Source of the DNA: Limnobaculum zhutongyuii
Lineage (GTDB): Bacteria; Pseudomonadota; Gammaproteobacteria; Enterobacterales; Enterobacteriaceae
Length of the DNA stretch: 64,000 nucleotides
Direction of reading: 5' to 3'
NCBI RefSeq assembly: GCF_004295645.1
Contig: NZ_CP034752.1
Location: forward strand, 682,001-746,000
The stretch's first letter is position 1, and each line of letters opens with the position of its first letter. Position numbers and translations under genes: made by a program. The notes beneath the pieces are model-generated. The model was not told where the DNA came from and did no database searches. It saw only the letters and a list, made by a program, of their open reading frames with translations. Below, piece by piece: positions 8,144 through 17,072 of this stretch.

Positions 8144-8312
8144 TGCTACCGATATCGCCCCAAAGGATCCGCTGGAGCTAGCGGAGCAGTGTATGGCTCT
8201 TGCCAGTGCGGTGATTCATAGTGAGCAGGCTGCTGTGAAGGAGTCACTACAGTTTATTCTGCATGAAAAGATGGCAGCCTTGTTCAGTGCGCTTAACCAG
8301 CTTGAGACGTGA
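8136..8312 (+). CDS. small hypothetical protein, 58 aa
   Basis: The ATG at 8136 has GGAGG at 8123-8127 with 8-base spacing, which makes it a better start than ATG 8121. The 58-residue product is acidic and predicted to be mostly helical (KDPLELAEQCMALASAVIH, then LHEKMAALFSALNQLE), with no membrane segment. It overlaps the preceding short ORF, and a strong terminator follows at 8326-8360, so the pair looks like one small transcription unit. I do not recognise the family. A phage/satellite origin is suggested only by the leader upstream. Confidence 0.55.
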   Translation: MFDATDIAPKDPLELAEQCMALASAVIHSEQAAVKESLQFILHEKMAALFSALNQLET

Positions 8313-8325
8313 TAGTTTCAGATGT

Positions 8326-8360
8326 GATAACGACTTCCTGATTGGGAAGCCGTTATCGTT
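8326..8360. terminator. bidirectional terminator
   Basis: GATAACG-A-CTTCC-TGATT-GGGAAG-C-CGTTATC is a long stem with one internal mismatch, placed between the + strand small gene and the 3' end of the - strand exporter gene. Confidence 0.75.
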
Positions 8361-8374
8361 TAGCCGTTGTTGTT

Positions 8375-10510
8375 TCACTCGTTCTGAGTTACAGCAACAA
8401 ACTCTTCTACAGGATCAAGATTAATCACCCGATCGGCGCTCTCAATAGTTGAAAGGCGATGGGCAATAAATATCCGTGTCACTTTTAGCGCCGAAATTGC
8501 CGCGTTAATATGCGCTTCATTGGCGGTATCCAGATGGCTGGTGGCTTCATCAAGAAACAGCAAACTTGGCCGACGATACAGAGCACGAGCGATCAGCAGG
8601 CGCTGTTTCTGTCCGCCGGACAGGCTGCCGCCCAGCTCGGTGATCAGCGTTTCATATCCCATTGGCATACGCATGACCTCTTCATGAATATTGCAGTATT
8701 TGGCACACTCAACTACCCAGTCGGCATCTTTTTGCGCTTCAAAACTGGAAATATTATCAGCGATGGAACCGGCGAAAAGTTTGTCATCCTGCAATACGCA
8801 AGCGATATACCTGCGGTAATTGTTAACGCCGACTTTGTTGATATCAATACCGTTAGCAAGCACTTCTCCCTGAGAGGGGGACAGTAATCCCGCCATTACT
8901 TTCATTAGCGTGGTTTTACCAATGCCTGATGGACCAATGATAGCGACATTTTCTCCCGGCTCTATCTCCAAATTCAGATTAGAAAAAATAGGTGCCGACA
9001 GATTGTCATAACGAAACTCAACATTGCGAACTTCAAAGCCCAGCGGCTGATTCTCAGGAAATATCATATTGTTGGGCTGGGTAATCTCCGGCTCAGAGAA
9101 GACAATATCGGTGATACGTTCACTGTGCAGCGATAGCATTTTCAATTCCAGCGCCAGATTAATCAGGTTAGCTGAACGCTCAGAGAACTGACCACGATAA
9201 GCGTTAAATGCCACGAACATTCCCAGCGTCATATGTCCGTCGATCACCATGGATGCGCCCAGCCACAAAATAACCACTTGATCCACCATGCCCAGCAGCG
9301 TATTCATACCGCCAAATACCATATCTAACTTGGTAAGACGGATATTGGCATTGGTGGTATCGATATTCAGATTGAGCCAGTATTGCCCCCGGGTGGAGGT
9401 TAGCCCCAGCGCTTTTAGGGTACTGATGCCATACAGCGTCTCCATAAAGTGGGAGTTAGCTTTTGCACCTTTGATAATTTGCTCTTCTGATGCCTGTCGA
9501 TAGTATTGATAGGTGGAAAGACGCAGGATCATATATAGCACGGTAAAGCCCAGCACCACCCATACCAGCCAGCCGCCGTACAGCAGCATCATAATAAAGA
9601 CGCCAATGGCCATCAGACTGTCGATAATGCTGCTGACTAAATTATGGGTCAGCGTGGTGCGAATGGTATCCAGCGAACTAAAGCGGGATTGAATATCGCC
9701 CAGCTTACGTTTTTCAAAGTAAGCGAGGGGAAGCTTCATTAAATGGTCGAATAGACCGGCTTTCCACTGTACGCCAACCAGTGCCTCCATCACTAAGGAG
9801 GTCCAGGAGCGCAGCATACCAACAAAGGTACGGAACAAAATAAAGAACAGTAAACCCAGACAAATCAACCCCAGCAGATCGTGATCCTCTGCCAGAATGA
9901 CATGGTCCATGACGAGCTGAGTCCCTACCGGTATCAGCAAATTAACCGCTTCGATAACGATGGAAAGAGCAAACACCTTAATCAGGAATCCTTTCAGACC
10001 CTCGATATGGCTCATCATGCTCCATAGGCTTAAACGACTGGTTTGGTTGTAAGGAACAAACTCATTGCCCGGCCAGAGTTCTAATGCCACGCCGGTGAAG
10101 TGCTGTGACATCTCCTGCTCGCTGACAACCCGCCGGCCAAACGCCGGATCGTGCAGAACAAACTTATTGCGCTTAACCGCCACCAAAACCACAAAGTGGT
10201 TTAAATCCCAGTGCAGAATGCAGGGGGTTTTGAGTTGATTTACTTCATTGAGATCCAGCGTTAATGCCCGGCTTTTCAGATTGATCTCAGAAGCCGTATT
10301 GATAACCACACCCAGCGTGGCGCCGTGGGATGAAATACCAAAGCGACGTCGCAAATTGAACAGATCGACGTTCATCCCATAATAGCGACAGATCATTGCC
10401 AGACAGGCGAGGCCGCATTCTGCTGCTTCGGTTTGCAGTATCTGAGGGACTTTTTTTCGCATGCTAAAATTCAGGCTTTCTAGCAGATGAGTGAAGGTTA
10501 CCTTATCCAT
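8375..10510 (-). CDS. bacteriocin exporter: ABC transporter with C39 peptidase domain (CvaB/LanT type)
   Basis: A 711-residue peptidase-containing ABC transporter. The N-terminal C39 domain (about 20-150) has all catalytic elements: QTEAAECGLACLAM with Cys32 and the oxyanion glutamine, the His in LNHFVVL and the Asp in HDPAFGR. The membrane domain spans about 165-440. The nucleotide-binding domain carries Walker A GPSGIGKTT, signature LSGGQKQR, Walker B LLFLDEA and the switch AHRLST. It should cleave double-glycine leaders while exporting the peptide across the inner membrane, with the HlyD-type partner and a TolC-type channel encoded elsewhere. It overlaps the adaptor gene by 8 bases. Its natural substrate is probably the precursor encoded at 11951-12187. 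Confidence 0.95.
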   Translation of the reverse strand: MDKVTFTHLLESLNFSMRKKVPQILQTEAAECGLACLAMICRYYGMNVDLFNLRRRFGISSHGATLGVVINTASEINLKSRALTLDLNEVNQLKTPCILHWDLNHFVVLVAVKRNKFVLHDPAFGRRVVSEQEMSQHFTGVALELWPGNEFVPYNQTSRLSLWSMMSHIEGLKGFLIKVFALSIVIEAVNLLIPVGTQLVMDHVILAEDHDLLGLICLGLLFFILFRTFVGMLRSWTSLVMEALVGVQWKAGLFDHLMKLPLAYFEKRKLGDIQSRFSSLDTIRTTLTHNLVSSIIDSLMAIGVFIMMLLYGGWLVWVVLGFTVLYMILRLSTYQYYRQASEEQIIKGAKANSHFMETLYGISTLKALGLTSTRGQYWLNLNIDTTNANIRLTKLDMVFGGMNTLLGMVDQVVILWLGASMVIDGHMTLGMFVAFNAYRGQFSERSANLINLALELKMLSLHSERITDIVFSEPEITQPNNMIFPENQPLGFEVRNVEFRYDNLSAPIFSNLNLEIEPGENVAIIGPSGIGKTTLMKVMAGLLSPSQGEVLANGIDINKVGVNNYRRYIACVLQDDKLFAGSIADNISSFEAQKDADWVVECAKYCNIHEEVMRMPMGYETLITELGGSLSGGQKQRLLIARALYRRPSLLFLDEATSHLDTANEAHINAAISALKVTRIFIAHRLSTIESADRVINLDPVEEFVAVTQNE

Positions 10511-11795
10511 TTACAGGCCCCGTTATGCTCTTTTTGATGTCGTAAAAAGGCGAAAGCATCCATTGGTACAGGGGGCGTTTCTCCAGAAACAGGGTGGTTT
10601 GTGCTCTCATGCCGCTGGTTAAACGCAGCTCTTTGTTGGCTAACATAAAGTGGTGGCTGTCCAGCGCCACAATGACTTTATAGTAAGACTGATCGATCCC
10701 ACCGCTTGCTGCACGAGGTGCACTGCTGTAGGTGGACATTTCCTGAGCGGAAGCCGGTACTGCCGAAACGGTTTGAACCGTTCCCGGAAATTGACCAAAT
10801 TTCTGATAAGGGAAAGCATCATAGCGAATATTGATGCGGTCGCCTGGCGATACATAAGGCAGGCTGTTGTTAGGCAACCAAAGCACCAGATAATAGGCGT
10901 TAATACTGGTGGGAATTAACTGTGCCAGACTATCGCCCGGATTAACCATTTGCCCCTCGGTGACACTCAGTGACTCTATTTTGCCGTCGCTGGGAGCATT
11001 AATAATCAGCATTCCGGCGGCATCGGCTTCGGTTAACTGGCGCTGTAATTCATTGAGCTGATACTGGTATTGCGCTATCTGGTTATCAAAATCGGCGGCA
11101 CTGGTGGTTAGTTCGCTTTGCAGATTGCTGATCTTCAGGTTTTCCTGAATGATTTGGGTGTTTAATGCCTGATAGGAACTCTGTTGCTGGTAATAGAGAT
11201 AACGCTGGTTGTTAAACTGTTCTTTATTCACCAGACCCTGCCGTTGATACTCTTCATAATTCTTCATGCTTTGACGCATCTCTTCCATGCCCTTTGCGGC
11301 ATTAGCAACCAGAGACTGGGATTTTTTATTTGCGGCTTCGGATTGAGCGATTTGCTGTTTTATATTTTCCTGCGTTGCCTGCTTATTCTTTTCCAGCTTG
11401 GCAATAATGCTCTCAACATGAACAATTTGCTTTTCAATGGCTTCAGTCGTGTGAATCGTGACATTACCCGAACGGGCGATACGGCTAACGTCTAATTGAT
11501 ATAGTGCTGTGCCTTTGGTGACTTCAATGCCGGCATCAACCAATAGCTTTGAAATAAAGCCTTGTTGCGGCGCAAAGATGTTAATCGCCCGGGGCTGAGT
11601 GACTATTTCACCATCGACGTTGATACGGCGGGTATAATGACCAAAGGTTAACGATATGACTAAAACGATAATAAAGAATGCAGAGGCGCAGGCAATAATC
11701 CATGCGGGATAACCGGTAATCAGCAGTGCAGTACCCGACCACTTGGCCTTTTGATGTTCAATCGCTTCCTGGCGAAATAAACGACGCTTTTCCAT
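10503..11795 (-). CDS. HlyD-family periplasmic adaptor of the microcin-type exporter (CvaA-like)
   Basis: A 430-residue membrane fusion protein. It has a short cytoplasmic N-terminus and one transmembrane helix (about 30-52, WIIACASAFFIIVLVISL), then a lipoyl-like segment (VDGEIVTQPRAINIFAPQQG). A long coiled coil (about 115-260, many Gln/Glu) follows, with a second lipoyl half (INAPSDGKIESLSVTEGQMV) and a beta-barrel region. It bridges the C39 ABC transporter to an outer-membrane TolC-type channel. It lies directly upstream of the transporter with overlapping stop and start, so the two are co-translated. The precursor gene lies upstream on the same strand beyond two terminator hairpins. Confidence 0.93.
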   Translation of the reverse strand: MEKRRLFRQEAIEHQKAKWSGTALLITGYPAWIIACASAFFIIVLVISLTFGHYTRRINVDGEIVTQPRAINIFAPQQGFISKLLVDAGIEVTKGTALYQLDVSRIARSGNVTIHTTEAIEKQIVHVESIIAKLEKNKQATQENIKQQIAQSEAANKKSQSLVANAAKGMEEMRQSMKNYEEYQRQGLVNKEQFNNQRYLYYQQQSSYQALNTQIIQENLKISNLQSELTTSAADFDNQIAQYQYQLNELQRQLTEADAAGMLIINAPSDGKIESLSVTEGQMVNPGDSLAQLIPTSINAYYLVLWLPNNSLPYVSPGDRINIRYDAFPYQKFGQFPGTVQTVSAVPASAQEMSTYSSAPRAASGGIDQSYYKVIVALDSHHFMLANKELRLTSGMRAQTTLFLEKRPLYQWMLSPFYDIKKSITGPVNG

Positions 11796-11861
11796 GTCTG
11801 TATATCCTGATTGTCAATTAAGACATCTCGGTGATTTAGCGCGAAAAATACAAAAAGCAAA

Positions 11862-11886
11862 AATGAGAGGCATGGTGCCTCTCATT
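11862..11886 (-). terminator. second, shorter copy of the microcin terminator hairpin
   Basis: AATGAGAGGCA-TGG-TGCCTCTCATT is a perfect 11-bp stem. It repeats the core of the larger hairpin at 11885-11947, so the two lie head to tail between the precursor gene and the adaptor gene. It probably arose by duplication. Confidence 0.75.
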
Positions 11887-11947
11887 ATTCTTCAATAAAT
11901 AATAATGAGAGGCATGGTGCCTCTCATTATTATTTATTGAAGAATAA
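11885..11947 (-). terminator. perfect 30-bp-arm inverted repeat after the microcin precursor gene
   Basis: Bases 11885-11914 and 11918-11947 are exact reverse complements with a TGG loop. The hairpin begins 3 bases after the precursor stop codon. The upper half is GC-containing (GAGAGGCA) and the lower half AT-rich, giving a U-rich 3' side. It should protect the precursor mRNA and let only part of transcription continue into the exporter genes, a common way to make more peptide than transporter. Confidence 0.85.
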
Positions 11948-11950
11948 CGA

Positions 11951-12187
11951 TTACTTACGGCCGAACAGGCTGCCAAGATTCTTCAGGAAGCCGCCGATTA
12001 CGGTAACGCTAGCTTCAACAACTTGACCGATACCTGTACCTAATTTGGTACCAGCAGCAGTAGCCGTGCTGCCTTTAGTTGCTGCATCAACAACAGCACC
12101 AATACCAGTACCTAAAGCGGCACCTGCATCAGTAATAAAACCAGCACCAGATACTTCTTCTACTTCATGGCTATGTAATTCACGCAT
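11951..12187 (-). CDS. class II microcin-like precursor peptide with double-glycine-type leader
   Basis: A 78-residue precursor. Its N-terminus MRELHSHEVEEVSGA matches the leader consensus of colicin V-type peptides (MREL...E...VSGG), here ending Gly-Ala. Cleavage would release a mature peptide of about 63 residues that is Gly/Ala-rich and ends in a basic GSLFGRK. The mature part holds an internal repeat, AGAALGTGIGAVVDA and AGTKLGTGIGQVVEA, suggesting two glycine-zipper-like helices that insert in membranes. AAGGA lies 8 bases upstream of the ATG. The exporter genes follow on the same strand. No convincing immunity gene was found next to it. A role as a signal peptide or scaffold rather than a toxin is possible. 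Confidence 0.85.
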   Translation of the reverse strand: MRELHSHEVEEVSGAGFITDAGAALGTGIGAVVDAATKGSTATAAGTKLGTGIGQVVEASVTVIGGFLKNLGSLFGRK

Positions 12188-13113
12188 TGTAAAAATCCTT
12201 ATTTAAAAGCGATAAATAAATACTTAATGATTAATTGATAAGATAACGCTTGAATGTAAGTTAAATAACTAAATATATAAGCGAATGCTTATCAGTGGCG
12301 ATGCTAATAGTTAAGTGGACGATTGTCAATTAGCGAAATAAATAGTGTTGATTATTTTAACTATTGTTTTCTATTGTTTTTATTAGTGTTTTTTGTTTTT
12401 TTAATCATGTTGATTTTTTGTTTTTTAATTTATGGTTTTTGTTTCTTTATTATTTTTATCATAATGATTTTAGTAGTTTGTTTCTATTTTTAATTTCCAA
12501 TTAATTTCTATTTAATTTTTTATTTCAGGAAAAAATTGCTGTTATAGGTTTAGTTATTTTATTTATATATAGGGACGTTTATTTGTGATTTGTGTCTTTT
12601 TTGAGCAAAAAGAGGAGATCTATATTGAAATTAATAGTCAATTAAAAGCCGCCAGCGGAGGGCTATGCAGTAATTATTATATCTAATTATTTTGATTGAA
12701 ATTATTACAAAAATGACAGTAGAGGGAGGGAATGTTTACATTAATTTATTTCATTAACTAATAATTAACCTTGTATTAATTATTTTTATTTAATTAGTTA
12801 ACTATCCATATTATTTTTATTCATTATTTTAATTATATCAATTATATCAATTATATCTTTCTTTTTATTTTCTATTTTTAAATTCATATATAACTTATTG
12901 AATTAAAATAAATTTATTATAATTTCCACCTAATTGATTTTTAATTGAATGTCCAAAGTGTTGCTATTAGAGCATTTGTAAATTAATATGTACAACACAA
13001 TTGATATTTAAATAAGACACGTTTTTGATCTATTATAATTTTGTCTTTAATAGAAGCATCTTTACAAATATTTAATTATCACCAGGGACTTCGTATAATT
13101 TCAGGGAGTTATT
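12188..13113. other. long AT-rich gap between microcin and autotransporter genes
   Basis: About 925 bases, extremely AT-rich, with no ORF I can support on either strand. It contains three direct copies of the nonamer AATTATATC at 12831-12857 and must hold the divergent promoters of the precursor and the autotransporter. A missed short immunity gene cannot be excluded, but no start with a good ribosome binding site and reasonable length was seen. Confidence 0.5.
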
Positions 13114-15621
13114 ATGATCCAATTTCGCCATTATCTTGCTTTCACAGCACTCTTGAGCGCACCTCTTTCTGGCCATGTGTTTGCTGGCCAACCTGATGAC
13201 TACTGTAGTAGCTACGGTTGTTCGTTTAATGATCAAACCGATAACGTTCTGGATTTTACCGGACACTCGATATTTATTGATAATAACTATTGGATTGAGA
13301 ATTACTCTGACTCTAATCAGCGCTTTCTGGTTAATAATCTGAATATCAAAGATACCAATATCAATGCGGAATGGTATGACGATGAAAGAGACTACAATGA
13401 GCTGATTTATGTTTACAGTGATTCATATGGAAATCCTGATACAGGCGGTATTACACTGGATTCCTGGGATGTCAATATTACTCAAAAGATCAACACGTTA
13501 TTCTCTCTTGAGTCTAATCTGAACAATACCAGTGCTCAAAAGGCGGAACTCATTTCTCTGGTTAACTCCAATATTAATGTAGATGCGCATTCAGTTTTTG
13601 TTTTAAGGCCTTATAGCCAGGAAGACGTTACCGTTGATAACATCAATCTCTATTCGATTGTTGATTCAACCATCATTAATAATAAACAACATATTTCAGA
13701 TAATGATGGCGCTATTGATTCGGAATATTTGACAACACGTTTAGGTAGCATATTCACGATTAATTCGCATAACGATTGGCTTGATCGTAATCAGCAAAAC
13801 TTAACCGCTAACCTGAATATCGTTGGTAGTACGCTGAAAGCAGAGACTCTGGCAGGTATCGAGCTTGGCGAGTCAAGTGGCTGGACAGATCGTAACAACG
13901 CCTTTGCCATCAATTTAACCAACAGCAACGGTCAGTTTAAAAACTTGTTAACTCATGTTGGAGAGTATACTACTGAAGGCGATCTTGATCGGGATGAGTT
14001 TCAGGTCAACTTAGACAACTCTGTTGTGACTGCCGGTATATACAGCGAACGTCACGGTGGGCTGCGTTTAACCAATACTTCTTTGTCATTAAATAACGGT
14101 TCTGTTTTTAACTATTTAGGTGATTGTACAGATACCTGTAACCGTTATGCCATGGAAGAGAATGAGCAAACGGGTATCAAAACGCCACACTATGATGATT
14201 CCTATATTCATCAAATTAATATTAACGGTGGTTCCACCTTTGCCTTCTCTCCGGTAGGGGCATTTAAGCACTTATACGTTGATGAAATGAATTCAGACGG
14301 TACTGCTGTTATCGCTATGAACAGTGATGTATCAACCCTGAGTGGTGACTTGCTGGATATTAAACAGGCCACGGGTAAGTTTAACGTGGTCATTCAGGAC
14401 AGCGGGAATGAGCCAACCAGTCAGGATAGTTTAGCGCTGATTTATGTCGCTAAAGGCGAAAGCGGCCAGTTTCTGTTAAATGATGGTAATGGTGTTGATA
14501 TTGGCGCCTATGTTTACGACCTGAAGTCGGCACAAAGCGGTGATCGTTATACCTGGTTTATGGCACAGCAAAGTGCCGCGGTGGTGGATCCTGAGCCAAC
14601 TCCGACGCCAGATCCTGAACCGGGCGAAACGCCGGATCCCGTACCAACACCAGATCCTGAGCCAACTCCGGAGCCGGGTACCGATCGTCCTAAAACCAGC
14701 CCATCAACCGATGGTGTGTTGAGTATGGCTTCTGCGACCCAGTTCATTTTCAACGAAGAGTTGGATAACTTACGTCTGCGCCGCGGTGACATCACGCGTA
14801 ACAATAGCGAAGGTGCTAACGCATGGGGCCGTGTTCTGAACAGCAGCCTGCGGGTGAATGGTCCTGAAAATTCAGCCTACAAGCTTTACCGTAGCGGTAT
14901 GGAGCTGGGAGGCGATAAAGCATTTGATATTGGCAATGATAAGCTGATGATTGGTTTAAGTGCCTCTATGTCGGATAACCGTGTGAAGCACGCTCGCGGT
15001 GGTAACAGTGATATTAATGCTTATACCGCCGGTATCTATGCCACCTATGTAACAGAGAATAACTTCTATATTGATGGTCTGGTGAAGTACTCTCATTTTG
15101 ATAATGAACTGCGTGTGAAAACCACTAACGGCTCACAAGCCAATGCTGACTACAAGCAGAACGGTTTGGGTGCTGCGTTAGAAATGGGTTACAAGCATCA
15201 GTTTGCTAACTCGCCATATGGCCTGTTTGCAGAACCTTACGGTCGTATGAGCTATCTGACCATTGAAGGGAAATCATTCCGCTTTAATAACGGTATGAAA
15301 GCTAAAGTTGACGATCAGAAGTCTCTGTTAGGGGAAGTCGGCGTTTCGTTTGGTGCAGAGTTTGCCTTAAACGATAAGGTTATCCTGAGCCCGTACATTA
15401 AAGTGGCTGCAGAGCATGAGTTTATCTCGGATAACGATGTGTATATCAATGAGATCCATAAGTTCACTAATGATTACTCCGGTACTGCGGGTAAGTATGG
15501 CGTAGGGGTGAATCTGGCGGTAAACAATCATACCTCTGTTTATGCCGAAGTGGATTACGTGAAGGGCCGTGATATTGAGTCGCCAATGAAGGCAAATATC
15601 GGCTTTAGAATTAACTTCTGA
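13114..15621 (+). CDS. autotransporter (type Va) with beta-barrel domain
   Basis: An 835-residue protein. Residues 1-24 are a Sec signal peptide (MIQFRHYLAFTALLSA, ending GHVFA before GQPDD). The passenger (about 25-485) is rich in Asn, Asp, Ser and Thr with repeated short beta-type segments, as in beta-helix passengers. A proline-rich linker of PEPTPTPDPEP type covers about 491-525. The last 270 residues form the autotransporter barrel and end in an aromatic residue (GFRINF). GGGAG precedes the ATG. No serine-protease motif is evident, so it is more likely an adhesin or surface factor. A terminator follows at 15644. Confidence 0.92.
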   Translation: MIQFRHYLAFTALLSAPLSGHVFAGQPDDYCSSYGCSFNDQTDNVLDFTGHSIFIDNNYWIENYSDSNQRFLVNNLNIKDTNINAEWYDDERDYNELIYVYSDSYGNPDTGGITLDSWDVNITQKINTLFSLESNLNNTSAQKAELISLVNSNINVDAHSVFVLRPYSQEDVTVDNINLYSIVDSTIINNKQHISDNDGAIDSEYLTTRLGSIFTINSHNDWLDRNQQNLTANLNIVGSTLKAETLAGIELGESSGWTDRNNAFAINLTNSNGQFKNLLTHVGEYTTEGDLDRDEFQVNLDNSVVTAGIYSERHGGLRLTNTSLSLNNGSVFNYLGDCTDTCNRYAMEENEQTGIKTPHYDDSYIHQININGGSTFAFSPVGAFKHLYVDEMNSDGTAVIAMNSDVSTLSGDLLDIKQATGKFNVVIQDSGNEPTSQDSLALIYVAKGESGQFLLNDGNGVDIGAYVYDLKSAQSGDRYTWFMAQQSAAVVDPEPTPTPDPEPGETPDPVPTPDPEPTPEPGTDRPKTSPSTDGVLSMASATQFIFNEELDNLRLRRGDITRNNSEGANAWGRVLNSSLRVNGPENSAYKLYRSGMELGGDKAFDIGNDKLMIGLSASMSDNRVKHARGGNSDINAYTAGIYATYVTENNFYIDGLVKYSHFDNELRVKTTNGSQANADYKQNGLGAALEMGYKHQFANSPYGLFAEPYGRMSYLTIEGKSFRFNNGMKAKVDDQKSLLGEVGVSFGAEFALNDKVILSPYIKVAAEHEFISDNDVYINEIHKFTNDYSGTAGKYGVGVNLAVNNHTSVYAEVDYVKGRDIESPMKANIGFRINF

Positions 15622-15643
15622 TAGTCGTTTATTGATTGAAATT

Positions 15644-15672
15644 AAAGGCCATCCGTGAGGATGGCCTTTTTG
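15644..15672. terminator. terminator between the autotransporter and the 231-aa gene
   Basis: AAAGGCCATCC-GTGA-GGATGGCCTTTT has an 11-bp stem and a T-run on the + strand. It lies between convergent genes. Confidence 0.88.
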
Positions 15673-15713
15673 TCTGATGTGAATCAGAGGGTCAGCGTTA
15701 TTTTCTAAACCTA

Positions 15714-16409
15714 TTAGGTCCAGTCAAAGGTAAACAGCACAATCTTATCAACCGGATCGTAAAATAGCAGAACGCCATCGGCCCCGGTATCGCAGTAAGA
15801 GTATGAGGCCAGCCAGCCAATCAGATGAAAGCGTCGGCCATCTTCAGTGAGTGGGTAGGCATTTTCATCTCCGTCGCTTCCTGTCTCGTACTCCAGAGGG
15901 AAGCCATCACACCAGTTTCCAACGCTTGGCTCTGAGCCAATATCATCAACCCAGGCCTGTGGGTTATCTGTCTGGTCCCAGGGGTTAAGCATGCCGTGTT
16001 GCAGATAGAATGCTTTCGCTTTTTCAAGACCCTGTTCACCATCTTCATAGTATTCAGCAAGATCGCTGTCTTCACGTCCTTCCAGATAGAAATAGCGAAA
16101 ATCACCGAGAAAGGTATAGCGATCGTTTTCCAGACGAAATGCCAGCCAGTTTTCCCGGTTGTAATAGTCATGATATTCGGTGGTTCTACCGCCAATCATG
16201 CCTTCATAAGGCTCTTTTGGGCTAATAAAATGAATTTTACCAGACCATTCAGGATTGATTGCGGCAAGGTCGAGGGTTAACAGCGGTAACAGATGACGGC
16301 GATGGGCTTTAATATCACCCGCGAAAACCTGTTCAGCCGATGGGAACGGCGTCATAAAAGGTAGTAGGTCTTTGACATCCTGCAAATGTAACTTTTTAGC
16401 GCTACTCAT
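15714..16409 (-). CDS. hypothetical protein, 231 aa
   Basis: A soluble acidic protein without signal peptide or membrane segments, rich in Asp, Glu, Tyr and Trp (for example RYFYLEGREDSDLAEYYEDG and YSYCDTGADGVLLFYDP). The composition and aromatic-acidic pattern resemble SMI1/KNR4- or DUF1963-like proteins, many of which are immunity proteins, but no motif secures this. AGGAA lies 8 bases before the ATG. The neighbour at 16505 is on the same strand about 95 bases upstream; it too is unrecognised. Function unknown. Confidence 0.7.
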   Translation of the reverse strand: MSSAKKLHLQDVKDLLPFMTPFPSAEQVFAGDIKAHRRHLLPLLTLDLAAINPEWSGKIHFISPKEPYEGMIGGRTTEYHDYYNRENWLAFRLENDRYTFLGDFRYFYLEGREDSDLAEYYEDGEQGLEKAKAFYLQHGMLNPWDQTDNPQAWVDDIGSEPSVGNWCDGFPLEYETGSDGDENAYPLTEDGRRFHLIGWLASYSYCDTGADGVLLFYDPVDKIVLFTFDWT

Positions 16410-16504
16410 ATACTGATTTCCTGTTCAGCATGGGGTTGCGGTTAATATAGCAAGAAAATATGGTGACAGGAGAGAGGAAAAATGGCTAAAAATAGTCGGA
16501 CAGT

Positions 16505-16975
16505 TCAGCCCCATATTGTTGGTTGTTGACCACTTTTGTAGAGGGTTACCACATCCTGCTGCCGGTTAACGTTGAAAAAGACTAACCATTGGTATTTTTT
16601 ATCAATGATATAAAACTGAGGTTCAGATGCACCCGAGGAGAGATATAGCAGTTCTCTCAAGGCGTTTTTTTGGCAGTCATAAATCTGACATTCCGCACCC
16701 ATTGGTGGGTTCATCAGTAGCAGCCAGTAATTCACATTTTCCGGTAATTTAACGATTTCTTCCTGATAGAGTGTTTTTGTCGGACAGGTTTTTATCAGTT
16801 CTCTGTTTTTGATTTTCGTAGCATCAAGTTTATGAGAGTAGATATCCTCCTGAGAAAAATGGAAGAAGGTTTGAGCGATAGTGGCGATGATATTTTTCCC
16901 CCGCCAGAAAGGGTCATTAAACTGAGGGGCAGGGTACTGCTGTTTGAGGCGGTGGATTTTTTCTTGCCAGTACAT
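16505..16975 (-). CDS. hypothetical protein, 156 aa
   Basis: A 156-residue soluble protein, MYWQEKIHRLKQQYP at the start and rich in aromatic residues. A central stretch YWLLLMNPPMG and a C-terminal beta-rich part (QFYIIDKKYQWLVFFNVNR) are visible. There is no signal peptide. The ribosome binding site is weak. Size, small mixed alpha/beta character and position in an accessory region would suit an immunity protein, but that is a guess from context. The family is not recognised. Confidence 0.6.
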   Translation of the reverse strand: MYWQEKIHRLKQQYPAPQFNDPFWRGKNIIATIAQTFFHFSQEDIYSHKLDATKIKNRELIKTCPTKTLYQEEIVKLPENVNYWLLLMNPPMGAECQIYDCQKNALRELLYLSSGASEPQFYIIDKKYQWLVFFNVNRQQDVVTLYKSGQQPTIWG

Positions 16976-17072
16976 TTTTAGAGTCTCTTGTGTGGGGAGG
17001 CTGCTTTTTTATCAATACTAAAATAAGCTGGAGTCAGGTGGTAGTAGTTAATGAATAACGCAAGGAATGTAT

